A stretch of 64,000 nt of DNA from the NCBI RefSeq assembly GCF_051912485.1, contig NZ_CP196822.1:3658001-3722000 (forward strand). The letters are read 5' to 3'. The translations under genes were made by a program, and so were the position numbers. Origin of the DNA: Nitrobacter sp051912485. Its GTDB lineage: Bacteria > Pseudomonadota > Alphaproteobacteria > Rhizobiales > Xanthobacteraceae. The notes beneath the pieces were generated by a model, which did no database searches, was not told the DNA's origin, and saw only the letters and a program-made list of their open reading frames with translations. Below, in pieces: positions 54,204 to 62,861 of the stretch; positions within the stretch are counted from its first letter, which is position 1, and every line of letters begins with the position of its first letter.

Positions 54204-54392
54204 TAGGACATGGGTTGCGATCCCGTGCCGAGCGGCTTTGCGGTCAGAATCAGCACAAGCTGTTAATTGACCTAAATTTCTTGCGGCTCATGCCTTCCCG
54301 CCTCCGACCTGATCGGACGCCGGGCTCCGTGATTTGCTGCGACGCGCTGTCGCATCTGAATTTGGCAGGGGCCAGCCGGCTGGCGGGCCTGG

Positions 54393-54502
54393 AGCGGGAT
54401 GAGGAAAAGTGTGTCGCGGTTTTCCGCTCGCATCCACTCTAAAATATTGGAATCGATCATGTTCGCGATTGGATCGAATCGATCCAAATCATCGTGAGCT
54501 AG
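54393..54502. repeat. Composite palindromic repeat, family B (copy 2)
   Basis: AGCGGGATGAGGAAAAGTGT then CGCATCCACTCT, and a second hairpin with GGATCGAATCGATCC near 54471-54485, closed by CGTGAGCTAG. Colinear with 33044-33157 but more divergent. The gene-free stretch 54146-54697 otherwise holds the direct repeat and a CtrA-type site. Confidence 0.8.
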
Positions 54503-54598
54503 CGTGATTGTCCGTCAATTCCCCCGCCCGATGCATGCCTGAAAGGGCTCTCGCGATCGAAAAGCAGGGCCCCGTTTATAGTAAATCTACGGGCCCCA

Positions 54599-54614
54599 TT
54601 AACCTCGCTTTAAC
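54599..54614. promoter_or_regulatory. CtrA-type site TTAA-N7-TTAAC upstream of the four-PAS gene
   Basis: TTAACCTCGCTTTAAC matches TTAA-N7-TTAA(C) exactly and lies 84-99 bases before the PAS gene start. CtrA activates motility and chemotaxis genes in alphaproteobacteria. Inference from the motif only. Confidence 0.6.
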
Positions 54615-54697
54615 CGCCCCCCTTCATGATCGGTAAACCAAGCTTGCGCCCGCGAGTCGTGAGCTCTGTTCTTGGATCTAACTCCTGGGGAGGATCA

Positions 54698-56434
54698 ATG
54701 TTTTTCTTCAAAAAATGGTCGATCGCCAAAGAAAATGCAGCGAAAGCCGCAGCGATCAGCAAATCTCAGGCCGTAACCGAACTCGGTCTCGATGGAACCA
54801 TCATCACCGCCAACGAGAACTTTCTCAACATCCTCGGCTACTCGCTCGCCGAGATTCGAGGCAAGCACCATAGCATGTTCGTGGACGCCGACGAACGGAC
54901 CGGCGCCGCATACCGCGACTTCTGGACCAGGCTGAATCAGGGCGAGTCGCAGACGGCAGACTACAAGCGCGTCGACAGGCACGGAGACGAGGTCTGGGTT
55001 CGGGCTTCCTATATTCCGGTGCTGGATTCGAGGGGAAAACCGACCAAGGTTATCGAGCTCGCGGCCGATATCACCGCTAAAAAGATCGAGGCACTGGACC
55101 ATGCAGGTCAGGTTTCCGCCATCGAACGCTCGCAAGCGGTGGTCGAATTCAACCTGGACGGCACGATCATCAGCGCTAACAAGAACTTCCTCAGCGCGCT
55201 GGGTTATGCGCTTGGCGAAGTGCAGGGCAAGCATGACGGCCTGTTCGTGGAGCCGTTGGAGCGGGCAGGTGCCGCCTATCGCGAATTCTGGGCCAAGCTC
55301 AATCGCGGCGAGCCTCAATCGGCGGAATGCAAGCGCATCAGCAAGAGCGGGAAAGAAGTCTGGTTGCAGGCGACCTTTAACCCGATCGCGGATGAGAGCG
55401 GCAAGCCGTTTAAGGTTGTTACATTCGCGACTGAGATCACCAAACAGAAATTGCGGATGGCCGATCTGGAAGGCCAGATAGCAGCCATCGGCAAGGTGCA
55501 GGCAGTCGTCGAATTCGGCATGGACGGAACGGTCATGACCGCCAACGACAATTATCTGAAAACGCTCGGCTACTCTCTCGCAAGGGAGATCCAGGGCAAG
55601 CACCACAGCATGTTCGTCGAAGCCAGCGAACGTTCCAGCGCCGCATACCGCGAATTCTGGGCCAGGCTCAATCGCGGCGAGTCGCAGACGGCCCAATACA
55701 AGCGTATCGGCAAGGACGGCAAGGTGGTCTGGGTTCAGGCTTCCTACAATCCCGTGCTGGATTCGAAGGGAAAACCGACCAAGGTCATCAAGCTCGCGAC
55801 CGATATTACCGCTCAAAAGATCGAGGCGATGGAAAATGCGGGCCGGATTGCCGCGCTCGACCGCTCGCAGGCGGTGGCCGCGTTCAGCCTCGACGGCACG
55901 ATCCTCAGCGCGAACGAAAACTTCCTCAAGACGATGGGCTACGCGCTTGGCGAAGTGAAGGGCAAGCATGACGGCATGTTCGCCGATTCGTCAGAGCGCC
56001 AGGGCGGCACGTATCGCGAATTTTGGGCCAAGCTCAATCGCGGCGAGTCGCAGTCGATCGAGTACAAGCGTATCGGCAAAAACGGCAAGGAGGTCTGGAT
56101 GCAGGCCCTTTACAGCCCGATCCTCGATCTCACGGGCAAGCCGTTCAAGGTCGTCACATACGCAAGAGAGATGAGCGCCACGATCCGTGAGTTCTATGAA
56201 ACCATGGTCAAGTCGAGCGCCGAGGAAGCCGGTCAGGATTTCGCGATCATCGCGGACGAGGCCGACACTGCCGCCTCGGACTCTGCGCCGCTGAGCATCC
56301 AGCGGCTGGAAGAGGCACGGCGCAGGAATGCGAATGCCGGTCGCTCTACGTTCGCCCAATTGCTGGGTAACATCCGGGAGGGATTCAGCAACGCAATGAT
56401 AACCTCGACGAGAGCTGTCACCAATTTCTTGTGA
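54698..56434 (+). CDS. Four-PAS-domain sensory protein lacking an output domain
   Basis: 578 aa from ATG 54698 (GGGGAGG upstream). Four tandem PAS-PAC units of about 122 residues each: units 1 and 3 share GKHHSMFV and SYIPVLDS/SYNPVLDS; units 2 and 4 share GKHDGLF/GKHDGMF and GKPFKVVT. The order 1-2-1'-2' with a period of 245 codons shows duplication of a two-PAS module. Each PAS resembles those of cytoplasmic aerotaxis/chemotaxis proteins, but no methyl-accepting, kinase or GGDEF domain follows: the last 80 residues are short and helical and end TRAVTNFL. No membrane helix. Ligand (haem, flavin or other) unknown. Confidence 0.88.
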   Translation: MFFFKKWSIAKENAAKAAAISKSQAVTELGLDGTIITANENFLNILGYSLAEIRGKHHSMFVDADERTGAAYRDFWTRLNQGESQTADYKRVDRHGDEVWVRASYIPVLDSRGKPTKVIELAADITAKKIEALDHAGQVSAIERSQAVVEFNLDGTIISANKNFLSALGYALGEVQGKHDGLFVEPLERAGAAYREFWAKLNRGEPQSAECKRISKSGKEVWLQATFNPIADESGKPFKVVTFATEITKQKLRMADLEGQIAAIGKVQAVVEFGMDGTVMTANDNYLKTLGYSLAREIQGKHHSMFVEASERSSAAYREFWARLNRGESQTAQYKRIGKDGKVVWVQASYNPVLDSKGKPTKVIKLATDITAQKIEAMENAGRIAALDRSQAVAAFSLDGTILSANENFLKTMGYALGEVKGKHDGMFADSSERQGGTYREFWAKLNRGESQSIEYKRIGKNGKEVWMQALYSPILDLTGKPFKVVTYAREMSATIREFYETMVKSSAEEAGQDFAIIADEADTAASDSAPLSIQRLEEARRRNANAGRSTFAQLLGNIREGFSNAMITSTRAVTNFL

Positions 56435-56465
56435 CGGCCGGCAGGCCAGGTAACGAAAAATAGTG

Positions 56466-56498
56466 CTGGCGACGGCGTCGAGCCGTCGCCAGTTTTTT
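56466..56498 (+). terminator. Intrinsic terminator after the four-PAS gene
   Basis: Stem CTGGCGACGGC (56466-56476) / GCCGTCGCCAG (56482-56492), five-base loop, then six T. Perfect 11-bp stem. Confidence 0.95.
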
Positions 56499-56628
56499 CG
56501 TTTCAACAGGCAAGCCCGAATTTCGCCGCAACCCGATGCGCTGATGGCAGAACGGCGCCCTCATGGGCGTCGTATGTTTGAATAAAAGACGAATCAAACA
56601 TTGCGCGGCATCGTTTCCAGGGGTGGGT

Positions 56629-58869
56629 ATGAGTCGGAAAATCGTTCTGCTGTCCGACGGCACCGGAAACTCCGCGGCGAAGGTCTGGCGCACCAATGTC
56701 TGGCGCACGTTCGAAGCGCTTGATCTCTCGGGATCGGATCAGGTGGCGTTCTACGACGACGGGGTCGGCACCTCGTCGTTCAAGCCGCTCGCAATTCTAG
56801 GTGGCGCGTTCGGCTTCGGTTTGAAGCGCAATGTCATCGACCTGTACAAGTTCGCATGCCGCAACTGGCGCGATGACAGCGACGAGCTGTTCGGCTTCGG
56901 CTTCAGCCGCGGCGGCTTCACCATCCGTGTGGTGATGGGGCTGATCCTCAATCAGGGTCTTGTCGCTGCCGATAGCGAGGCCGAACTGACGCGAAAGGCC
57001 AAGGCCGCCTATCGCCAGTATCGGCGCGAGCGTTTTCATACGTTCTGGCACATCGAGGACATCTTTCGCGGCATCCGCGACCTGTTTCTGCCGAAGGGCT
57101 ACGACAAGGGCGACAATCGCCAGGTGGACCATATCCGCTTCATCGGCGTGTGGGACACTGTCGCCGCCTACGGTCTGCCGCTGGATGAAATGACGCGCGG
57201 CGTCAGCAGGTGGATCTGGCCGCTGGAGCTACCCGATCACACGCTCGACTGCGCGCGCGTCAAGCGCGCCTGTCAGGCGCTGTCGCTCGACGAGCCGCGC
57301 ACCACGTTTCATCCGGAATTGTGGGACGAGCGCAGCGCGCCGACGTTGGCGCCGCGCGACGACGGCAAGCGCTATCTCGCGGACGAGCAGATCAGCCAGG
57401 TGTGGTTCGCCGGTGTCCATTCCAATGTCGGCGGCGGCTATCCGGACGATGCGCTGGCCTACATTCCGCTGGTCTGGATGATGACGGAGGCGCAACGCTG
57501 CGGCTTGCGGTTCAAATCCGCTCATCATCACCCACCGGCCGATCCCGATCCGTTCAAGAACGCCATCTCGATGTGCGATAAAGACGGCCGGCTCTACGAT
57601 CCGCGCAAGGGGCTCGGCAGCTACTATCGCTACGGGCCGCGAAAGTTGGCCGAACTGTGCAACTATCGATTTTCCCGGAAGGACGAGGTCGTCATCGAGC
57701 GGCCAAAGGTGCATGTCAGCGCGTTCAAGCGCATCGCCAGCCGTTCGCAAGGCTATGCGCCGGTCGGGCTGCCGAAGACCTACGATGTCGTGACCGACGA
57801 CGGGCTGGTGCTGACGCCGGACCAATACGGCTTCGAAAGCAGCGCAGGCGCGCTCGCGCGCACCGAAACGCAGGAGCATGTCTGGAACGAGATCTGGAAG
57901 CGTCGGCTGGTCTATTTCGCGACCGTCGGCGCAACGGCATGGCTGTTGCTCTATCCGCTGGCGCGCTCGCTGCCGGCCGCCGCTGAATACACCAGCCGCA
58001 TTCGCTGGGTGTCGGACATCATCCGCGTTGTCGGCGGGTTTTTACCCGGCTTCGCGCAGACCTGGATCAACGGCTATGCGCGCAGTCCGGGGCAGTTCCT
58101 TGCGCTGCTTTTGCTCGCGGGCGGATTGGCGCTGTGGGGCGTCGTTCTCTCGACCCGGATTACCGACCGCATGAATGCGGTCTGGCGGAAGACGCCGGCG
58201 GTGCCCACGGGCTTGCCGACCGGCTGGATCTATCGGCTGCGCGCGAGCCGACTCTATATCTGGTTTCACCGACAGTTGAAGCGCCGCTGGGCTCCGACGT
58301 TCTTCGCAGCATTGTTCGTCTATCTCGGCGTCACCTTTGGCAGCCATCTCGCCTACAATGTACAGGACGTCGCGGGTTTGACCTGCGTTGAAAGTCCGAA
58401 GGCGCAGGGGCTCGCGCGCGGCAAGCAGGCGACGTTCAATTTCAGCACGTCGCAGTTCTGCGCCGGCACCGGCATTGCGGTGGACGGTTTCGGCGCGCGC
58501 TATCTGATTCAGGTCGAGACCACGCAGCCGTTCCGTGACGGAGATATCCCGTCGCCGCTCGGCGGATTCTACACGACCGACGCGCCGCGCTGGTCGCAAC
58601 GCTTATGGCTGATGCTCGGCGTTCCCCTCCGTCGCGAACTGACGCGGCCGTGGTTCCGCTTGGTCCTGCGCTACGGCGCGACCGGCGGCGAGGAAGTCTT
58701 CCTCGACCCCGATCCCGAGGACGGCAAGGTTGAGACAGTGATCCGCCCGACGCGGAGCGGCGAGCTCTTCATCTTCGTCAACGATGCGGTGCTGGGCATT
58801 CCAAGGCTCTATGACGCTTTTTATCGCAACAATGAAGGCTCCGCCAAACTCGTCGTGACGCGCAAGTGA
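56629..58869 (+). CDS. DUF2235 hydrolase with C-terminal membrane segments
   Basis: About 746 aa from ATG 56629. The N-terminal part is a DUF2235 alpha/beta hydrolase domain (KIVLLSDGTGNSAAK, FYDDGVGT, ELFGFGFSRGGFTIRVV with the GxSxG-type nucleophile Ser, IRFIGVWDTVAAYG, WFAGVHSNVGGGYPDDALA). The C-terminal third has several hydrophobic segments (about 425-445, 480-530, 565-585). DUF2235 includes the Tle1 phospholipase effectors of type VI secretion, but no T6SS or VgrG gene is nearby, so its role here is open. Confidence 0.88.
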   Translation: MSRKIVLLSDGTGNSAAKVWRTNVWRTFEALDLSGSDQVAFYDDGVGTSSFKPLAILGGAFGFGLKRNVIDLYKFACRNWRDDSDELFGFGFSRGGFTIRVVMGLILNQGLVAADSEAELTRKAKAAYRQYRRERFHTFWHIEDIFRGIRDLFLPKGYDKGDNRQVDHIRFIGVWDTVAAYGLPLDEMTRGVSRWIWPLELPDHTLDCARVKRACQALSLDEPRTTFHPELWDERSAPTLAPRDDGKRYLADEQISQVWFAGVHSNVGGGYPDDALAYIPLVWMMTEAQRCGLRFKSAHHHPPADPDPFKNAISMCDKDGRLYDPRKGLGSYYRYGPRKLAELCNYRFSRKDEVVIERPKVHVSAFKRIASRSQGYAPVGLPKTYDVVTDDGLVLTPDQYGFESSAGALARTETQEHVWNEIWKRRLVYFATVGATAWLLLYPLARSLPAAAEYTSRIRWVSDIIRVVGGFLPGFAQTWINGYARSPGQFLALLLLAGGLALWGVVLSTRITDRMNAVWRKTPAVPTGLPTGWIYRLRASRLYIWFHRQLKRRWAPTFFAALFVYLGVTFGSHLAYNVQDVAGLTCVESPKAQGLARGKQATFNFSTSQFCAGTGIAVDGFGARYLIQVETTQPFRDGDIPSPLGGFYTTDAPRWSQRLWLMLGVPLRRELTRPWFRLVLRYGATGGEEVFLDPDPEDGKVETVIRPTRSGELFIFVNDAVLGIPRLYDAFYRNNEGSAKLVVTRK

Positions 58870-58911
58870 AACGACCTTCGAAGGGTTGAGGTAAGAGCTG
58901 CATATTCGGCT

Positions 58912-58957
58912 TGCCCCTCTCCCCTTGCAGGAGAGGGTTGGAGTGAGGGGTAAAGCC
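58912..58957. repeat. Intergenic CCTCTCC/GGAGAGG unit
   Basis: CTTGCCCCTCTCCCCTTGCA then GGAGAGGGTTGGAGTGAGGG: the dispersed gene-end hairpin type also found at 35671 and 38603. It lies between the convergent DUF2235 and hydrolase genes. Confidence 0.75.
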
Positions 58958-58968
58958 GGACACCGCCT

Positions 58969-59745
58969 TCAGGAGAACTCCGCCACCGCCGCCAAGATGC
59001 GCGCGATGTCCTGCGGGCGCGACAGCCGGTGGTCGCCGTCCCGGATCATGGTCAGCACCACGTCGTCGCTCGGCAGCCGCTCGGTTAGCGCGAAAGCGTG
59101 GCGCCATGGCACGTCGGCGTCTTGCGCGCCGTGCAGAATACGTACCGGACAGCCGGTCGAGATGCTGCCGCCGAGCAGCAGATGATTGCGACCGTCCTCG
59201 ATCAGGTGGCGCGTGATCGGGTAGGGATCGCCGTAGTCGGAGGGCCGCAGCCACGCACCCTTGGTCTCGATGGTGTTCCTGACCTCCGGCGGGAAGGCTT
59301 TCCACATCAGTTCCTCGGTGAAGTCTGGCGCCGGCGCGATCAGAACGAGACCCGCCAGCGTGGCGCTGGATGATGGCCGTCTCGCTAGCGCACGCGCCAG
59401 CAACAGCGCGATCCAGCCGCCCATCGATGAGCCGATCACCACCTGCGGGCCATCGCAAAAAGCGTCGAACACCGCCAGGCTTTCCTCGAGCCAACGGCCG
59501 ATGGTGCCATCGGTGAATGCGCCGCTGCTTTCGCCATGGCCGGAGTAGTCGAACCGCACGCAGGCCCGGCCGCATTCGGCCGCCCACGCATCGAGCGCGA
59601 GCGCCTTGGTGCCCGCCATGTCGGACTTGAAACCGCCGAGCCAGAACAGGCCGGGGGAGCCGCCGCGCCGCGCCCGCACCGCGATCCGGCGCATCGCGTC
59701 GCCGCCCCCGACCTCGATGAATTGCGCTGCCGTTCCGCCCGTCAT
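58969..59745 (-). CDS. Alpha/beta hydrolase
   Basis: 258 aa serine hydrolase. VRFDYSGHGESSGAF (oxyanion region), nucleophile elbow VVIGSSMGGWIALLLARAL, acid VRILHGAQDADVPW and catalytic His in IRDGDHRLSRPQDI. It resembles the ABHD10/short-chain acyl hydrolase group; the substrate is unknown. It stands alone, convergent with the DUF2235 gene and divergent from infC. Confidence 0.88.
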   Translation of the reverse strand: MTGGTAAQFIEVGGGDAMRRIAVRARRGGSPGLFWLGGFKSDMAGTKALALDAWAAECGRACVRFDYSGHGESSGAFTDGTIGRWLEESLAVFDAFCDGPQVVIGSSMGGWIALLLARALARRPSSSATLAGLVLIAPAPDFTEELMWKAFPPEVRNTIETKGAWLRPSDYGDPYPITRHLIEDGRNHLLLGGSISTGCPVRILHGAQDADVPWRHAFALTERLPSDDVVLTMIRDGDHRLSRPQDIARILAAVAEFS

Positions 59746-59940
59746 GACATCCGTCCCGTGTCGTGCTGTTTGTCGCCGCCGCTTCTGCCTGTCAACGAAT
59801 GCTGGTCAGATGGGGAACAAGCGGCAGGCTCCGGCGGGTTGCCCCGGAATTGATTGGCGTGACCAAAATACCTCGCATTTGATGGTTTTGGTCGAGTTTG
59901 CATCGCGCCGCTTGCCCGCAGGCGCTTATTCCTTCAAAAT

Positions 59941-60050
59941 AAGCGGGATCAGCAAAAGTGGACCCCGGTTTTGCGTCCGATCGCGCTTACCTATTTATTT
60001 GGGCGCATGATCTGATCGCCAAACCGCTCACACTTTGTCGGATCATACGC
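59941..60050. repeat. Composite palindromic repeat, family A-prime (copy 3, inverted)
   Basis: AAGCGGGATCAGCAAAAGTG ... CCGATCGCGCTT followed by GCGCATGATC ... GGATCATACGC; the reverse-complement order of 39587-39698. It lies just upstream of infC; the rest of 59746-60081 has no gene. Confidence 0.8.
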
Positions 60051-60081
60051 CGTTGTCTTTCACAATATTGGAGAGCCACCC

Positions 60082-60621
60082 ATTCGCCGTCCCAGTAGAG
60101 CGCCAATGCCCGTCGCGAAAGACGGGCCGCGCACCAATGATGAAATCCGCAATGCCCAGGTTCAACTGATCGATCAGGACGGCGCCAACCAAGGCACCGT
60201 GGAAACGATCGCCGCGATCAAGATGGCCATGGATGCCGGTATGGATCTGGTCGAGATTGCCCCGAACAGCAGCCCTCCCGTCTGCAAGATCATGGACTAC
60301 GGGAAATACAAGTTTCAGGCCCAGAAGAAAGCCGCCGAAGCCCGCAAGCGCCAGAAGATCGTCGAAATCAAGGAGATCAAGCTCCGTCCGATGATCGACG
60401 ATCACGACTACGGCGTGAAAATGAAGGCGATGCAGCGGTTCTTCGAGGAGGGCGACAAGGTTAAGATCACCCTGCGCTATCGCGGTCGCGAGATGGCTCA
60501 CCAGGAGATCGGCACCAAGCTGCTCGATAAGGTGAAGGCCGACGTCGCCGCCTACGCCAAGGTCGAGCAGGACGCCAGGTTCGAGGGCCGCCAGGTGGTC
60601 ATGGTGCTGGCCCCGCGCTGA
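60082..60621 (+). CDS. infC: Translation initiation factor IF-3, with an ATT start
   Basis: Binds the 30S subunit and discriminates start codons. Reads (M)RRPSRAPMPVAKDGPRTND..., with KIMDYGKYKFQAQKKAAEAR and IKLRPMIDDHDYGVKMK, ending LAPR. No ATG precedes the family N terminus RRP(F/S)RAP; the ribosome site GGAGAG (60070-60075) is correctly spaced for ATT at 60082 and too far from the ATG at 60106. ATT is the well-known self-regulatory start of E. coli infC. 179 aa with this start. Confidence 0.93.
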   Translation: MRRPSRAPMPVAKDGPRTNDEIRNAQVQLIDQDGANQGTVETIAAIKMAMDAGMDLVEIAPNSSPPVCKIMDYGKYKFQAQKKAAEARKRQKIVEIKEIKLRPMIDDHDYGVKMKAMQRFFEEGDKVKITLRYRGREMAHQEIGTKLLDKVKADVAAYAKVEQDARFEGRQVVMVLAPR

Positions 60622-60659
60622 GCGGAAGCGTTTGTCGATTTTGCTTTCGAGGCGAAATT

Positions 60660-60695
60660 AGGCCTGTCAGGCATCTGACGGGCCTATTTCGTTTT
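60660..60695 (+). terminator. Hairpin and T-rich tail after infC
   Basis: AGGCCTGTCAG (60660-60670) pairs with CTGACGGGCCT (60675-60685), one G-T pair, loop GCAT, then ATTTCGTTTT. Probable terminator or attenuator of the infC transcript. Confidence 0.75.
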
Positions 60696-60908
60696 GGCCT
60701 CCGCAACAGCCGTCATCTCCCTCTTTTTGAACGAAATCGCTATTTCGCTATCTCGCTAAATCGTTGCCAATCCGGCCATCCTCTGCCATAAGCCGGTCTT
60801 CGTCGCCCGGCTGATTTAGGGCTGCCGTGGCGACGACCATGCCGGCGATTTTCACTTCAGAAATAGTCGAGCATCTTCAACGCTCTAGCGAGCATTTCGC
60901 CGCAAAAA

Positions 60909-60931
60909 GCGCCCCTCGGGGCGCGTTTTTT
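60909..60931 (+). terminator. Terminator-like hairpin just before rpmI
   Basis: GCGCCC-CTCG-GGGCGC (60909-60924) preceded by five A and followed by G and six T, 20 bases before the rpmI start. It is shaped like an intrinsic terminator in the leader of rpmI-rplT, which suggests attenuation control (as for ribosomal-protein leaders). The remainder of 60622-60951 shows no gene. Confidence 0.75.
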
Positions 60932-60951
60932 CGTGGCAACAGGAGAGCCAA

Positions 60952-61152
60952 ATGCCCAAGCTGAAGACCAAATCGGGCGCTAAAAAGCGCTTCAAGGTGA
61001 CCGGGACCGGCAAGGTGGTGTCCGCCCACGCTGGCAAGCGACATGGCATGATCAAGCGGACCAAGAAGCAGATTCGTCAGCTTCGCGGGACTCGCATCCT
61101 GTTCAAGACCGACGGCGACAACATCAAGAAGTACTTCTTGCCGAACGCCTGA
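60952..61152 (+). CDS. rpmI: 50S ribosomal protein L35
   Basis: 66 aa basic protein. [35 protein letters not shown] and the C-terminal KKYFLPNA match L35. AGGAGA upstream of ATG 60952. It precedes rplT. Confidence 0.96.
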
Positions 61153-61223
61153 CGGCCTGTCTGTTGCAACCCTGCCGCGTTCGTGCGGTGTCAGATTACC
61201 CAGTCATTTGAAGGAGATCGGTC

Positions 61224-61583
61224 ATGTCTCGCGTGAAACGCGGTGTGACGGCTCATGCCAAGCACAAGAAAGTCTACAAGATCACCAAGGGTTTTTCCGG
61301 CCGCCGGAAGAACACCATTCGCGCCGCCAAGGCGGCCGCCGACAAGGCCGGCCAGTACGCCTTCCGCGACCGCAAGCGCAAGAAGCGCACTTTCCGCGCG
61401 CTGTGGATTCAGCGTCTCAACGCCGCCGTGCGGCCGTTCGGCATGACCTACAGCCGCTTCATCGACGGGCTGTCGAAGTCGGGCATCACCGTGGACCGCA
61501 AGGTGCTGTCGGACCTCGCCATCAACGAGCCGGCCGCGTTCCAGGCGATCGCCGAGAAGGCCAAGGCCGCGCTCGCGGCGTGA
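61224..61583 (+). CDS. rplT: 50S ribosomal protein L20
   Basis: 119 aa. SRVKRGVTAHAKHKKVYKIT, GFSGRRKNTIRAAKAA and RDRKRKKRTFRALWIQRLNA are diagnostic. L20 represses its own operon in E. coli and Bacillus; no L20-like leader fold was verified here. AAGGAGAT precedes ATG 61224. Confidence 0.97.
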   Translation: MSRVKRGVTAHAKHKKVYKITKGFSGRRKNTIRAAKAAADKAGQYAFRDRKRKKRTFRALWIQRLNAAVRPFGMTYSRFIDGLSKSGITVDRKVLSDLAINEPAAFQAIAEKAKAALAA

Positions 61584-61617
61584 TATCGCCGGCCGCTGGT
61601 GCGTCACACAATACGGT

Positions 61618-61706
61618 GTCATGCCCGCGAAGGCGGGCATCCAGTAACCACCGACTAACCTTCGAACACCGGGGTTACTGGATCATCCGCCTTCGCGGAT
61701 GATGAC
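61618..61706. repeat. Long inverted repeat between rplT and pheS
   Basis: Left arm GTCATGCCCGCGAAGGCGGG...CATCCAGTAACC (61618-61649), right arm GGTTACTGGATCATCCGCC...GATGATGAC (61673-61706). Each arm also contains its own hairpin (CCCGC/GCGGG and ATCCGC/GCGGAT). This is the dispersed ATGCCCGCGAAGGCGGGCAT element of alphaproteobacteria. Confidence 0.85.
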
Positions 61707-61754
61707 GGCCCGATGTGCAGACGGCGAGCGGATACCCATAAGGTGACCGTCGCC

Positions 61755-62861
61755 ATGTCCAATCTTATCGACCTTCAATCCAATATCATCGCCGACATCG
61801 CGAGCGCCTCCGACGAAGCCGCGCTTGAGGCGGTGCGCATCGCGGCGCTTGGCAAAAAGGGCTCGATCTCGGCGCTGCTCGGAACCCTCGGCAAGATGTC
61901 GCCGGACGAGCGCAAGACCGAGGGCGCGAAAATCAACCTCGCCAAGGACGCGGTGACGCAGGCGCTGGCCGCGCGCCGCGAGGTGCTGAAGGCCGCGGCG
62001 CTCGATGCCCGCCTCGCCTCGGAAACCATCGACGTCACGCTGCCGCTCCGCGAGACCCCCGCAGAAGCCGGCCGCATCCATCCGCTGAGCCAGGTGTGGG
62101 ACGAGGTCACCACCATCTTCGCCGACATGGGCTTTGCGGTCGCCGAAGGTCCGGATATCGAGACCGACGACTACAATTTCACGCGGCTGAATTTCCCGGA
62201 AGGTCATCCGGCGCGGGAGATGCACGACACGTTCTATTTCAACCCGAAGGAGGCAGTCGGCTCGGAGGCCGAAGAAAAGCCTTCGCGCCTCCTGCTGCGC
62301 ACTCACACCTCGCCGGTGCAGGTGCGCACCATGCTGAGCCAGAAGCCGCCGATCCGCGTGATCTGTCCCGGCCGCACCTATCGCAGCGACAGTGACCAGA
62401 CCCACACGCCGATGTTCCATCAGGTCGAGGGGCTGGTGATCGACAAGTCGTCGCATCTCGGTCACCTCAAATGGATCCTGCATGAATTCTGCAAGGCGTT
62501 CTTCGAGGTCGACAACGTCAACATGCGTTTCCGCCCGTCGTTCTTTCCGTTCACCGAGCCGTCGCTGGAAGTCGACATCCAGTGCCGCCGCGACAAGAAC
62601 GAGATCCGCTTCGGCGAAGGCGAGGACTGGCTGGAAATTCTCGGCTGCGGCATGGTGCATCCGAATGTCTTGAGGTTGTGCGGTATCGATCCGGAAGTTT
62701 ATCAGGGCTTTGCCTGGGGCATGGGGATCGACCGCATCGCCATGCTGAAATACGGCATCGCCGATCTGCGGCAGTTGTTCGAAGGCGACGTGCGCTGGCT
62801 CAATCACTACGGCTTCAAGCCGCTCGAGGTGCCGACGCTGGCGGGGGGATTGAGTTCGTGA
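61755..62861 (+). CDS. pheS: Phenylalanyl-tRNA synthetase alpha subunit
   Basis: Catalytic alpha subunit of the alpha2beta2 class II synthetase. Motif 2 region VICPGRTYRSDSDQTHTPMF, motif 3 GMGIDRIAMLKYGIADLRQ, and N-terminal coiled-coil. 368 aa from ATG 61755. Its stop overlaps the following membrane-protein gene by a GTGA four-base overlap, an uncommon insertion between pheS and pheT. Confidence 0.97.
   Translation: MSNLIDLQSNIIADIASASDEAALEAVRIAALGKKGSISALLGTLGKMSPDERKTEGAKINLAKDAVTQALAARREVLKAAALDARLASETIDVTLPLRETPAEAGRIHPLSQVWDEVTTIFADMGFAVAEGPDIETDDYNFTRLNFPEGHPAREMHDTFYFNPKEAVGSEAEEKPSRLLLRTHTSPVQVRTMLSQKPPIRVICPGRTYRSDSDQTHTPMFHQVEGLVIDKSSHLGHLKWILHEFCKAFFEVDNVNMRFRPSFFPFTEPSLEVDIQCRRDKNEIRFGEGEDWLEILGCGMVHPNVLRLCGIDPEVYQGFAWGMGIDRIAMLKYGIADLRQLFEGDVRWLNHYGFKPLEVPTLAGGLSS

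Noticed and set aside
54695..55969. Open frame antisense to the four-PAS gene with apparent internal repeats
   Set aside because: Its repetitiveness simply reflects the duplicated PAS modules on the other strand.
61225..61240. parS-like sequence at the rplT start (13/16 match)
   Set aside because: It lies within codons of the conserved L20 N terminus (SRVKRG), far from parAB, and lacks the central CACGTG.
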